From: Bacteroidota bacterium
Lineage (GTDB): Bacteria > Bacteroidota > Bacteroidia > UKL13-3
Assembly: GCA_040388375.1 (NCBI GenBank)
Contig: JAZKBU010000006.1
Coordinates: forward strand, 62,001 to 126,000
Direction of reading: 5' to 3'
DNA length: 64,000 bases
The number at the start of each line of letters is the position of its first letter. Within the stretch, counting starts at the first letter, position 1. A program made the translations under genes and the position numbers. This document shows, piece by piece, positions 46,739-54,101 of this stretch. Below the pieces are notes generated by a model, which did not search any database, was not told the origin of the DNA, and worked only from the letters and a program-made list of their open reading frames with translations.

Positions 46739-47098
46739 TTAGTCTGTTATTAAATCATTTTCTTCAAAATAACGCACTACTAATCGTCTTAAATAATTTT
46801 CCTGCGATAATAAATCTTTATACTCGGGCTGTTTTACTAATTTATAATGTGGCCATCCCTCTTTATCAATTCCTTCTAATTCAAAATAACCTTCGTAACT
46901 AAGCAGTTTACAAGTGGCTATATGGAATAAATCCATTTTTTCCTGTTTTGAAAACTCTCTGTTATCACCCAACTCTCTTATCCCTATTAAAAACAAAATC
47001 CCATTCATATCTGGTTTTTTGCCAAACTGCTTTTTTAATGCAAATATTATTTTGTACCACTGCAACTTATCTTTCTCGTCTAATATCTCTTGTGCCAT
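46739..47098 (-). CDS. Conserved hypothetical protein
   Basis: A small cytoplasmic protein of 119 residues from the ATG at 47096-47098 (MAQEILDEKDKLQWYKIIF). A TTG three codons upstream is less likely as start because it overlaps the promoter element. It is mainly helical with many charged and aromatic residues (RELGDNREFSKQEKMDLFHI, GYFELEGIDKEGWPHYKLV) and no known catalytic motif. It leads the run with cyclophilin and the DUF5686 gene and is divergent from engB. The function is unknown. Confidence 0.8.
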   Translation of the reverse strand: MAQEILDEKDKLQWYKIIFALKKQFGKKPDMNGILFLIGIRELGDNREFSKQEKMDLFHIATCKLLSYEGYFELEGIDKEGWPHYKLVKQPEYKDLLSQENYLRRLVVRYFEENDLITD

Positions 47099-47103
47099 AA
47101 GTC

Positions 47104-47112
47104 GCAAATATG
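47104..47112 (-). promoter_or_regulatory. -7 element giving a near-leaderless transcript
   Basis: On the minus strand CATATTTGC ends six bases before the ATG at 47098. It differs from TAnnTTTG at one position. Transcription would start at or next to the start codon. Confidence 0.45.
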
Positions 47113-47278
47113 CTCATTTTTTCAAAAACGACTGTGTAATTTTTTTAATTAACTGCACAATTATTTAAGTGGTTTTATGTTATAGCAAGTATTGTTCCGA
47201 AAAATTTGTTTCTGTTTTCAAACTGTCCTCTTTGACAATTAATTTAAACAAAACCCCTATTTTAAAGAAATTTAATTG

Positions 47279-47286
47279 CATTTTTG
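47279..47286 (+). promoter_or_regulatory. -7 element of engB giving a near-leaderless transcript
   Basis: CATTTTTG, one mismatch from TAnnTTTG, ends exactly six bases before the ATG at 47293. It is the mirror of the arrangement at the divergent gene. Confidence 0.45.
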
Positions 47287-47292
47287 CCCCGC

Positions 47293-47892
47293 ATGGAAAT
47301 AAAATCGGCTGAGTTTAAAATTGCAGCATCTAATTTAAGTGGTTGTCCTAAAGGTGGATTGCCTGAGTTTGCTTTTATTGGCAGAAGTAATGTAGGTAAG
47401 TCTTCATTAATCAATATGTTGGTGGAGAAAAAGGATATGGCTCGTACTTCCGGAACACCAGGAAAAACGGTTAGCATTAATTTTTTCCTGATTAATGCTA
47501 AGTGGCATTTGGTTGATTTACCGGGTTATGGATATGCTAAAAGAAGCAAAACGCTTAGGTCGCAATGGGAGAATGTTTTAATCGACTATTTAAAAGGCCG
47601 TGAAAACTTACAGTGTGTTTTGGTTTTAATTGACAGTCGGGTACCACCACAAACCAGTGATATTTCTTTTATTAATATGTTGGGCGAAATGGGAGTGCCT
47701 TTTGTGCTTGTGTTTACTAAACTGGATAAATTAAAGCCTTTGGAGGCAGCGGAAAATATTGCTAAATTCAAGGAAACATTGTTATTGGACTGGGCAGCAT
47801 TGCCTGAATGTTTTGAAACTTCATCATTAACAAAACTGGGAAGAAAAGAATTATTGAAATTTATCAGCAATGTTATAAACCCTAAAGACTAG
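47293..47892 (+). CDS. engB: Ribosome biogenesis GTPase EngB (YsxC/YihA)
   Basis: A 199-residue GTPase needed for assembly of the large ribosomal subunit. The G motifs are in order: GRSNVGKSSLIN (G1), the TSGTPGKT switch I region (G2), DLPGYGYAKRS (G3) and TKLDKL (G4). The ATG at 47293 (MEIKSAEFKIAAS) is the start; a TTG three codons upstream overlaps the promoter element. The gene is followed by aroE after 13 bases, so the two are probably cotranscribed. Confidence 0.96.
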   Translation: MEIKSAEFKIAASNLSGCPKGGLPEFAFIGRSNVGKSSLINMLVEKKDMARTSGTPGKTVSINFFLINAKWHLVDLPGYGYAKRSKTLRSQWENVLIDYLKGRENLQCVLVLIDSRVPPQTSDISFINMLGEMGVPFVLVFTKLDKLKPLEAAENIAKFKETLLLDWAALPECFETSSLTKLGRKELLKFISNVINPKD

Positions 47893-47905
47893 GAATTAGG
47901 CATTT

Positions 47906-48667
47906 ATGAATACGGAAGTTTCATTTGGATTAATTGGAGGGCATTTAAAGAACACGTTCTCTAAAGATTATTTCAATCATAAATTTGCTCAGTATAAACA
48001 GCCTTTTTACTACGAAAACTTCCAACTTGATAGTATTGAAGCATTTAACACACTCCTAAAAAATAATGAAAACTTAAGAGGCTTAAATGTAACCATACCT
48101 TTTAAAGAAAGCATTATTCCCTACTTACATAAGCTGGATGATAGCGCTGCTGCCGTTGGAGCTGTTAATTGTATAAAAATAATAAAGACAAATAATCAAA
48201 ATCAGTTAGTTGGCTACAATACGGATGTTTTTGGCTTTCAGCAATCGTTACAAAATTTTATTCCTTTAAATGAACCCCTCAAAGCATTAATAATTGGTAC
48301 GGGAGGTGCTGCAAAGGCAGTAGCTTATGTTTGTAATCTTTTAAAAATAGATTTTTTGCTGGTTACTCATAATAGGGAGAAAGTAAATACCAACACTATT
48401 CATATCAACCAACTCAATGAAGCATTGGTACATGAATATAAATTGATTATCAATTGTACGCCATTGGGTATGTTTCCACTGGTAGACGATTACCCAAAAA
48501 TTCCTTATCAGGTTATTTCAAGTGAACATTACTGCTTCGATTTAATTTATTTACCAGAACAAACCCTGTTTCTGCAAAAGGCTTCAGCGCAGGGGGCAGC
48601 TATAAAAAATGGGCTTGAAATGTTACAGGAACAAGCCAATAAAGCCTATGAAATTTTTATGGCTTAA
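47906..48667 (+). CDS. aroE: Shikimate dehydrogenase
   Basis: AroE reduces 3-dehydroshikimate with NADPH in aromatic amino acid synthesis. The 253-residue protein shows the shikimate-binding start FGLIGGHLKNTFSKDYFN, NVTIPFKESI with the catalytic lysine, YNTDVFGF with the catalytic aspartate, the nucleotide-binding loop IIGTGGAAKAVAYV and NCTPLGMFP. FDLIYLPEQTLFL and GAAIKNGLEMLQEQA close the fold. It is in the engB transcript and convergent with the haemoglobin gene. Confidence 0.95.
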   Translation: MNTEVSFGLIGGHLKNTFSKDYFNHKFAQYKQPFYYENFQLDSIEAFNTLLKNNENLRGLNVTIPFKESIIPYLHKLDDSAAAVGAVNCIKIIKTNNQNQLVGYNTDVFGFQQSLQNFIPLNEPLKALIIGTGGAAKAVAYVCNLLKIDFLLVTHNREKVNTNTIHINQLNEALVHEYKLIINCTPLGMFPLVDDYPKIPYQVISSEHYCFDLIYLPEQTLFLQKASAQGAAIKNGLEMLQEQANKAYEIFMA

Positions 48668-48687
48668 GCATCTTTTAGGTAGGTTAT

Positions 48688-49044
48688 TTATGCTCCTTCT
48701 TTTTCTGTCAGTTTCCAGCTAAATAGCAAGGCTAATTCTTTGGCTTTATTTTTTGCTTTTTCGGCCACCTCGCCTTGGTAATGTTCATCTATTACGGTAC
48801 AAAATATTTCAACCCAAATATCAAAATGTACTTTTTTAATTTGCCTATTGGCATGTGCATCGTAAATATTTCCTTTAAAGCCCGGTTTATCAAGCAAAAT
48901 AAAATACCAGAAAGCTCTGATTCTAGGCACATGGTATTCCCAATTTGTTTCTTTAAAAAAAGGGCCTAATATTTCATGCACGCTTACTTTTGCGTAAAAT
49001 TTTTCAATTAAAATATCTATTTGTGCTTCGGTATTTAAATCCAT
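48688..49044 (-). CDS. Group 3 truncated haemoglobin
   Basis: A globin of 118 residues from the ATG at 49042-49044 (MDLNTEAQIDILIEKFYAKV). A longer frame from 49077 is rejected because it would run through the terminator of the upstream gene at 49055-49086. Features of group 3 are FYAKVSVHEILGPFF, PRIRAFWYFILLDKPGFKG and the proximal histidine in KKVHFDIWVEIF. Such globins bind oxygen, nitric oxide or sulphide; the physiological ligand is unknown. The protein is cytoplasmic. Confidence 0.9.
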   Translation of the reverse strand: MDLNTEAQIDILIEKFYAKVSVHEILGPFFKETNWEYHVPRIRAFWYFILLDKPGFKGNIYDAHANRQIKKVHFDIWVEIFCTVIDEHYQGEVAEKAKNKAKELALLFSWKLTEKEGA

Positions 49045-49054
49045 AAGGTGTAAA

Positions 49055-49086
49055 AAAAGCTGCTTGAAAAAATTCAAGCAGCTTTT
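49055..49086 (-). terminator. Intrinsic terminator of the DUF6588 gene
   Basis: A perfect 14 bp stem aaaagctgcttgaa/ttcaagcagctttt with a four-base loop, 20 bases after the stop of the minus-strand gene at 49106. Confidence 0.9.
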
Positions 49087-49105
49087 AAAATTTTTGCAAT
49101 GGTAA

Positions 49106-50248
49106 TTATAATTTAGGAATTGGCATTAACTGTTGAATATTAACAGCTAAGTTAAAATTAAACGTACTAAACTGATCTTTGCTATATGATAAGTTATACT
49201 CCATTCCTAATGCTACAGGGCCAAATTTGGTTCTGAAACCAAATGCACTTCTTAAAGCATTTAAGGTACTTGATAATTTTACAGGATCTGTAACATTTTC
49301 GGTATAGTTTTCAACAGTAGCTCCATTCTGACGAACGGAATGAACCGGATAAATACCTAACATAGCCATTTCTGAATTAGCACTGTTAAATACAACACTT
49401 GCGTAAGGTGTAAAAAACAATAATTTTTTAGAAATGATAGCGCCTACTTGCCAACCGCTGGTGGTAATTCTTATTTTTTGTGAGTTTTTGTATTCACTTT
49501 CGCTCAATGAGCCTGACGAACCATCTGATTGCATGTAATTATCGCCAAACTTATATTCCAATACATTGTTGGTATAGGTAAATATTCCTGATATGTCAAT
49601 TGGTAATTTATCAACTCCCCAAATCCATTGGGTAAGGCTGTGTTTAACACCAAAACCATAACCTGACGAAGAAAAATCGCCTGCCTGAATAGGTAAAAAC
49701 CTAATCATTATTTCTGTTTCTTTTACTATACCAACACTTAACTGAACAAAAGGAGAAGCACCTAAAGAAATAGGGGTATTTAATCCTTCAATACCTTTGA
49801 TGGTGTCAATATCAATAGTTTGTCCGGGGAAAAGCGGGTGGTTTGTTTTTACTATTAAATCAACACTTTTTCCGTTACCTACTATGGTTGGAATTTTGGT
49901 GTCGTAAATACCATTGGCAGGCTCTATAACTAAACCTTTATTGTAATCTCTATTGGCTGCAACGGAAGCCAGTGTAAAACTTTCAGCATCGCTGTTAGTA
50001 ATAGAAAAACCTACTCCTGTTCTAATATCAAAACCAAGAGGGCCTAAAGGTTTTGCGGTGCTATACCAAGCGTCATTAACGCCACTTGCCAAACCTTTTG
50101 TTAATGGGTTAAAATACCCGGTTAGTAATTTTGCAGCTTCTTCTTTACCCGAGCGAAGCAAACGTGCTGCATCGCTTTGAGCATGAGAATAATTAGCATA
50201 AGTGAATAGCGCGGTTAAACTAAGTGCTTTTAGTATTGTTTTTTTCAT
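49106..50248 (-). CDS. DUF6588 family exported protein
   Basis: A 380-residue protein with signal peptide (MKKTILKALSLTALFTYANYSHA). The segment AAKLLTGYFNPLTKGLASGV followed by amphipathic strands (FDIRTGVGFSITNSD, ALGMEYNLSYSKDQFSTFNF, LAVNIQQLMPIPKL) fits the DUF6588 family of Bacteroidota, probably an outer-membrane beta barrel. Its function is unknown. It has an exact TAnnTTTG element upstream and its own terminator, so it is a single-gene transcript. Confidence 0.85.
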   Translation of the reverse strand: MKKTILKALSLTALFTYANYSHAQSDAARLLRSGKEEAAKLLTGYFNPLTKGLASGVNDAWYSTAKPLGPLGFDIRTGVGFSITNSDAESFTLASVAANRDYNKGLVIEPANGIYDTKIPTIVGNGKSVDLIVKTNHPLFPGQTIDIDTIKGIEGLNTPISLGASPFVQLSVGIVKETEIMIRFLPIQAGDFSSSGYGFGVKHSLTQWIWGVDKLPIDISGIFTYTNNVLEYKFGDNYMQSDGSSGSLSESEYKNSQKIRITTSGWQVGAIISKKLLFFTPYASVVFNSANSEMAMLGIYPVHSVRQNGATVENYTENVTDPVKLSSTLNALRSAFGFRTKFGPVALGMEYNLSYSKDQFSTFNFNLAVNIQQLMPIPKL

Positions 50249-50266
50249 ACGTATTTAAACTTTTAG

Positions 50267-50274
50267 CAAACATA
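50267..50274 (-). promoter_or_regulatory. -7 promoter element of the DUF6588 gene
   Basis: On the minus strand TATGTTTG, an exact TAnnTTTG match followed by C, lies 18 bases before the ATG at 50248. A TTG about 20 bases upstream may be the -33 element. Confidence 0.55.
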
Positions 50275-50344
50275 AGCGCTAATAATTGTTCTTACAACAC
50301 AATTAAAAAATAGGCTATACTATATATACAAAAACATAACATTG

Positions 50345-50372
50345 TTTGCTGTTTTAAAAATGCCTTAATTTG
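50345..50372 (+). promoter_or_regulatory. Promoter of the methionine aminopeptidase gene
   Basis: TTTG (50345-50348) and TAATTTG (50366-50372) are 17 bases apart, close to the Bacteroidota promoter consensus. Transcription would begin very near 50379. Confidence 0.5.
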
Positions 50373-50382
50373 CTGCTCATTT

Positions 50383-51183
50383 TTGAAAATTGTGTCAAAG
50401 AATATAATAATAAAAACACCGGAACAAATTGAAGGGATACACCAAAGTTCCATACTTGCCGGTAAAACATTAAAAGAGGTAGCACCCTTTGTAAAAGCCG
50501 GGGTTACCACCAAATATTTAAATGATATATGCAACCAGTTCATGCGTGACCACAAGGCTATACCTGCTACGCTGGGCTATAAGGGTTATCCGGCTGAAAC
50601 CTGCATTTCTGTAAATGATGTAATCTGTCATGGTATACCGGGGCCTTATGTGTTGCGTGATGGCGATATTTTAAATATTGACGTAACCGCTATTTTAAAT
50701 GGTTATTATGGCGATACATCAACTATGTATACAGTTGGCGAAGTGAGTGAGTATGCACAAAAGCTAATTGATGCGACTAAAGAGTGTTTGGCTATAGGTA
50801 TCAGGCAATGTGTGGTTGGCAACAGGGTTGGCTTTATTGGTACAGCTATTGAAAAATATGCTACTTCATTAGGCTATTCGGTTGTATATGAATTTTGCGG
50901 ACATGGGGTTGGACTTAAATTTCATGAAGAACCCGAGGTGGCGCATAACCGACCTGAAAACTTAGGCCCTATTATGGAACCTGGCATGACGTTTACTATT
51001 GAGCCAATGATTAATGCGGGTAAAGCCCGTGCTAAAGTGGACAGAAAAGATAAATGGACTGCACGTACTATTGATGGAAAACTATCAGCTCAATTTGAAC
51101 ATACTATTTGTATTACCAAAACGGAGCCTTTTGTAATGACTGATGTTAGCAATGAATGGCCTGTTCCTAGTTCAATTTTTTAA
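50383..51183 (+). CDS. map: Type I methionine aminopeptidase
   Basis: Map removes the initiator methionine from new proteins. Metal ligands are visible: NIDVTAILNGYYGDTSTMY (two Asp), CGHGVGLKFHEEPEV (His), FTIEPMI (Glu) and QFEHTI (Glu). No ATG fits the start. The frame opens with TTG at 50383 (MKIVSKNIIIKTPEQ); a GTG at 50392 (MSKNIIIKTPEQIEG) is equally plausible and leaves a 13-base leader after the predicted transcription start. Length is 263-266 residues, normal for type I. The agmatinase-like gene follows after 18 bases. Confidence 0.95.
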   Translation: MKIVSKNIIIKTPEQIEGIHQSSILAGKTLKEVAPFVKAGVTTKYLNDICNQFMRDHKAIPATLGYKGYPAETCISVNDVICHGIPGPYVLRDGDILNIDVTAILNGYYGDTSTMYTVGEVSEYAQKLIDATKECLAIGIRQCVVGNRVGFIGTAIEKYATSLGYSVVYEFCGHGVGLKFHEEPEVAHNRPENLGPIMEPGMTFTIEPMINAGKARAKVDRKDKWTARTIDGKLSAQFEHTICITKTEPFVMTDVSNEWPVPSSIF

Positions 51184-51201
51184 AAAACTATTATTATTTA
51201 G

Positions 51202-52092
51202 ATGAAATATTATAATCATAAAAAAAACTTTTTAGCTATTACCGAGGATGAGTTTTATAGCTATAAAAATTCAAAGTTTGTTATTCAGTCTGCTCCGTAC
51301 GAATATACTTCGAGTTATTTAAGCGGTTCTGACAAAGGACCTGAAGCTATTTTAAATGCAAGTCATTTTGTAGAGTTATATGATGAAGAGTTAAACCAGG
51401 AAAGTTATAAGTTAGGCGGCATTTGCACTTTACATCCTATGGATTTTAAACGTAAAGTGGATGCAAAAGCGGTTAAGCTAATTGAAACGGAAACGGCTAA
51501 ATTACTAGATGACAATAAATTTCCGATTACTTTAGGTGCGGAGCATACTATTAGTTTAGGTTGTATAAAAGCCATTAAAGAAAAAACACCTGATGTACAC
51601 GTATTGCAAATTGATGCACACAGTGATTTAAGGGCTTCGTATAACGACAACCCTTATTCGCATGCCAGTGTAATGTACAGAGTGCAAGAGCTTGGTGTAC
51701 CTTTAACACAAATAGGTATCAGGGCACAATGTATTGAAGAGGCTCAGTTAATTCAATCATCAAAACACATACATACTTTTTACGCTCACCAAATTCGCAA
51801 TAATGCTAATTGGGCTGCTGAAGCGTTAAAAACTTTAGGCGATAATGTGTATATAAGTATTGATGCAGATGGATTTGACCCTAGTATAGTGCCTGCAGTT
51901 GGTACTGCTGAACCAAACGGTATGCTATGGAACGAAACCATTCAGTTTTTAAAGCAAGTAATTGCTACTAAAAATATAGTTGGTTTTGATGTGGTTGAAA
52001 TAGCTCCTGTAAAAGGAAATATTTTAACAGAATACACCATGGCTAAATTGGTTTATAAATTAATAGGCTATTTAACGCTTAAAACTAAATAG
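51202..52092 (+). CDS. speB: Agmatinase / ureohydrolase family enzyme
   Basis: A 296-residue arginase-fold enzyme, most like agmatinase, which makes putrescine and urea. Manganese ligands are in GAEHTISLG, LQIDAHSDLRASYNDNPYSH and SIDADGFDPSIVP. The usual family text SIDVDGLDP reads SIDADGFDP here, with ligands kept. EPNGMLWNETIQFLK and VGFDVVEIAPV complete the fold. Agmatinase, arginase and related guanidino hydrolases are hard to separate by eye, so the substrate is provisional. It is probably cotranscribed with map and lgt. Confidence 0.88.
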   Translation: MKYYNHKKNFLAITEDEFYSYKNSKFVIQSAPYEYTSSYLSGSDKGPEAILNASHFVELYDEELNQESYKLGGICTLHPMDFKRKVDAKAVKLIETETAKLLDDNKFPITLGAEHTISLGCIKAIKEKTPDVHVLQIDAHSDLRASYNDNPYSHASVMYRVQELGVPLTQIGIRAQCIEEAQLIQSSKHIHTFYAHQIRNNANWAAEALKTLGDNVYISIDADGFDPSIVPAVGTAEPNGMLWNETIQFLKQVIATKNIVGFDVVEIAPVKGNILTEYTMAKLVYKLIGYLTLKTK

Positions 52093-52143
52093 CTTTCTAT
52101 ACTTTTTCAACGCCACTATTATATAAAATTATAACCGCAAAAA

Positions 52144-53433
52144 ATGTACGCTTCATTAAGTGATTTATTAAAAGGTATTTTTGGAATTGATATTCCTTTA
52201 CCGGTTCAAACATTTGGCTTATTGCTAGGGCTATCATTTGCAGGGGCTTTTATAACTGCCGTTAGCGAACTTAAAAGAAAAGAAGCTTTAGGCTGGATGC
52301 CTTCATCAACCATTAAAGTATGGATTAATAAAAAAGCCACTTCGAGCGAAACTTTTTTTGCAGTTATTTCATGGGCTTTAATTGGCTATAAGTTATTGGA
52401 AGCTTTTTTGCATTACGACTTATTGGTAGCTAATCCGCAAACTTTTATTCTTTCGACTAACGGAAGTATTTTTGGTTTAATTTTAGGTGCTGCTTATGGC
52501 TATTACACCATATATGATAGCAATAAAAAAATAGGCGATAAACAAGCCAGCCAAATTGATAAAGTGATGTGGCCACATAACCACATGTGGAATATATTAT
52601 TTATAGCTGCTATTACGGGTATTCTTGGCGCTAAGGTATTTCATAACTTAGAAAACATTGATGAGTTAATGGCTGATCCTCTGGATGCTTTGATTTCGTT
52701 TAGTGGGTTGACTTTTTATGGTGGTTTAATAGTAGCAGCAGCCAGTATTACTTACTATTCTGTCAGAAATAATATTGATATTAAATACTTATCGGATGCC
52801 ATTGCTCCGGGCTTAATGTTGGCCTACGGAATTGGTAGAGTAGGTTGCCATTTAAGTGGCGATGGTGATTGGGGTGTAATTAACTCTGCTTACGCACTAA
52901 ACGATGCAGGAGAAATGATTAAAGCGGTACCGGGCTATTTCCAATCAAACGTATTACCTATGTACCAGGATTATTATGCGCATGAGTTTAATGGCCTGGC
53001 TAATGTAGAAGCTATTTACTTTGAAGGCTTTAGTTTTTTACCTGATTGGTTCTGGGCTTTTAATTACCACAACAATGTAATTAAAGCGGGTGTTGAAATG
53101 CCTAATTGTGCAGGAACGCATTGTTATATGTTGCCAAATCCTGTTTTCCCTACTGCACTATATGAAGCCATTGTATGTATTGGTCTATTCTTTTTTCTTT
53201 GGAGCATAAGAAAACGTTTTGTAAAACCGGGTACTTTTATTAGTTTTTACATGATAATAAACGGCTTTGAAAGATTCTTTATAGAGAAAATAAGAGTAAA
53301 CACTACTTATGACTTATTTGGATTTCACCCAACACAAGCTGAAATCATCTCCACTTTAATGGTTGTATGTGGCGCTTTGATGTTTTACTATTTCAATAAA
53401 CAAAAAAGCCCTGCTTCAAACGCTCTAAGCTAA
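52144..53433 (+). CDS. lgt: Prolipoprotein diacylglyceryl transferase
   Basis: Lgt transfers diacylglycerol to the lipobox cysteine of prelipoproteins in the inner membrane. The 429-residue protein has several membrane helices. The signature GIGRVGCHLSGDGDWGVINS contains the essential Arg and the GDGD stretch, and LPNPVFPTALYEAIVCIGLF and FERFFIEKIRVN follow. It is longer than the ~290-residue E. coli enzyme because of an insert before NPVFPTALYE, as usual in Bacteroidota. It would process lipoproteins such as the oligopeptidase at the left edge. Confidence 0.95.
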   Translation: MYASLSDLLKGIFGIDIPLPVQTFGLLLGLSFAGAFITAVSELKRKEALGWMPSSTIKVWINKKATSSETFFAVISWALIGYKLLEAFLHYDLLVANPQTFILSTNGSIFGLILGAAYGYYTIYDSNKKIGDKQASQIDKVMWPHNHMWNILFIAAITGILGAKVFHNLENIDELMADPLDALISFSGLTFYGGLIVAAASITYYSVRNNIDIKYLSDAIAPGLMLAYGIGRVGCHLSGDGDWGVINSAYALNDAGEMIKAVPGYFQSNVLPMYQDYYAHEFNGLANVEAIYFEGFSFLPDWFWAFNYHNNVIKAGVEMPNCAGTHCYMLPNPVFPTALYEAIVCIGLFFFLWSIRKRFVKPGTFISFYMIINGFERFFIEKIRVNTTYDLFGFHPTQAEIISTLMVVCGALMFYYFNKQKSPASNALS

Positions 53434-53462
53434 TCTTAACAACTTAAAATATGGGCATAAAA

Positions 53463-53494
53463 AAACGACATTATTCAAAAGAACAATGCCGTTT
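53463..53494 (-). terminator. Terminator of the 53514 gene
   Basis: A 14-base stem (53463-53476 with 53481-53494) and a four-base loop. Two positions pair as G-U on the minus strand but are A-C mismatches on the plus strand, so it serves the minus-strand gene. The minus strand ends in a T run. Confidence 0.75.
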
Positions 53495-53513
53495 CACTCA
53501 TAAATCTAAACAA

Positions 53514-53969
53514 TTATAAGCCTCTAAACATTTCGGAAGTAGCCCACGGAATGCAGGAAAGGATAAGTAATAACCCTAAAGAGTAATAAATTAAACTGCG
53601 GGTATGTTTTACTTTATCTTCATAAGCCTTTTTGCTTTTTATTCTGCCAAACTGAATTAAAAAGGCTCCAAGTATATTTACTATTGGGTGTTCTATTACC
53701 ATAGCACGCATTACTTTATCTTTCATAAAAACGGATGCACCCTGCGATAAAGCAGCCTGCACATTAGGGCTCACAAACCATAAAATAATACCTAACAATA
53801 ACATGGTATGTGTTAAAGCAACTAAAATAGTAGCTGCGGTATTGTCGTCTTTACCAAAAGGTTTGTCGTTAAACTTACCATTAAGTGAACGGAAAATAGC
53901 GTATAAAGCGGCTAATAAGAAAAGCCAACGCAACCAACTGTGAATTAAAAGAATAGTATAGTATGCCAT
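53514..53969 (-). CDS. Hypothetical four-helix membrane protein
   Basis: A 151-residue protein with four predicted membrane segments: ILLIHSWLRWLFLLAALYAI, VALTHTMLLLGIILWFV, HPIVNILGAFLIQFG and SLIYYSLGLLLILSCIPWA. Histidines lie in or near helices (IHSWLRW, LTHTML, EHPIVN), a pattern reminiscent of small haem-binding membrane proteins, but no family is certain. It is transcribed alone, convergent with lgt. The function is unknown. Confidence 0.8.
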   Translation of the reverse strand: MAYYTILLIHSWLRWLFLLAALYAIFRSLNGKFNDKPFGKDDNTAATILVALTHTMLLLGIILWFVSPNVQAALSQGASVFMKDKVMRAMVIEHPIVNILGAFLIQFGRIKSKKAYEDKVKHTRSLIYYSLGLLLILSCIPWATSEMFRGL

Positions 53970-54101
53970 AAAATAACTAATTTATTATTACAAACATAAA
54001 GCACCTACACTTTAAAAATATTTAGTTAATGAACACTTTTATGCACCTTTTTAAGAATTTGTATAGCCATTTTACACTAAAACACTTTAATTGTGGTAGA
54101 A

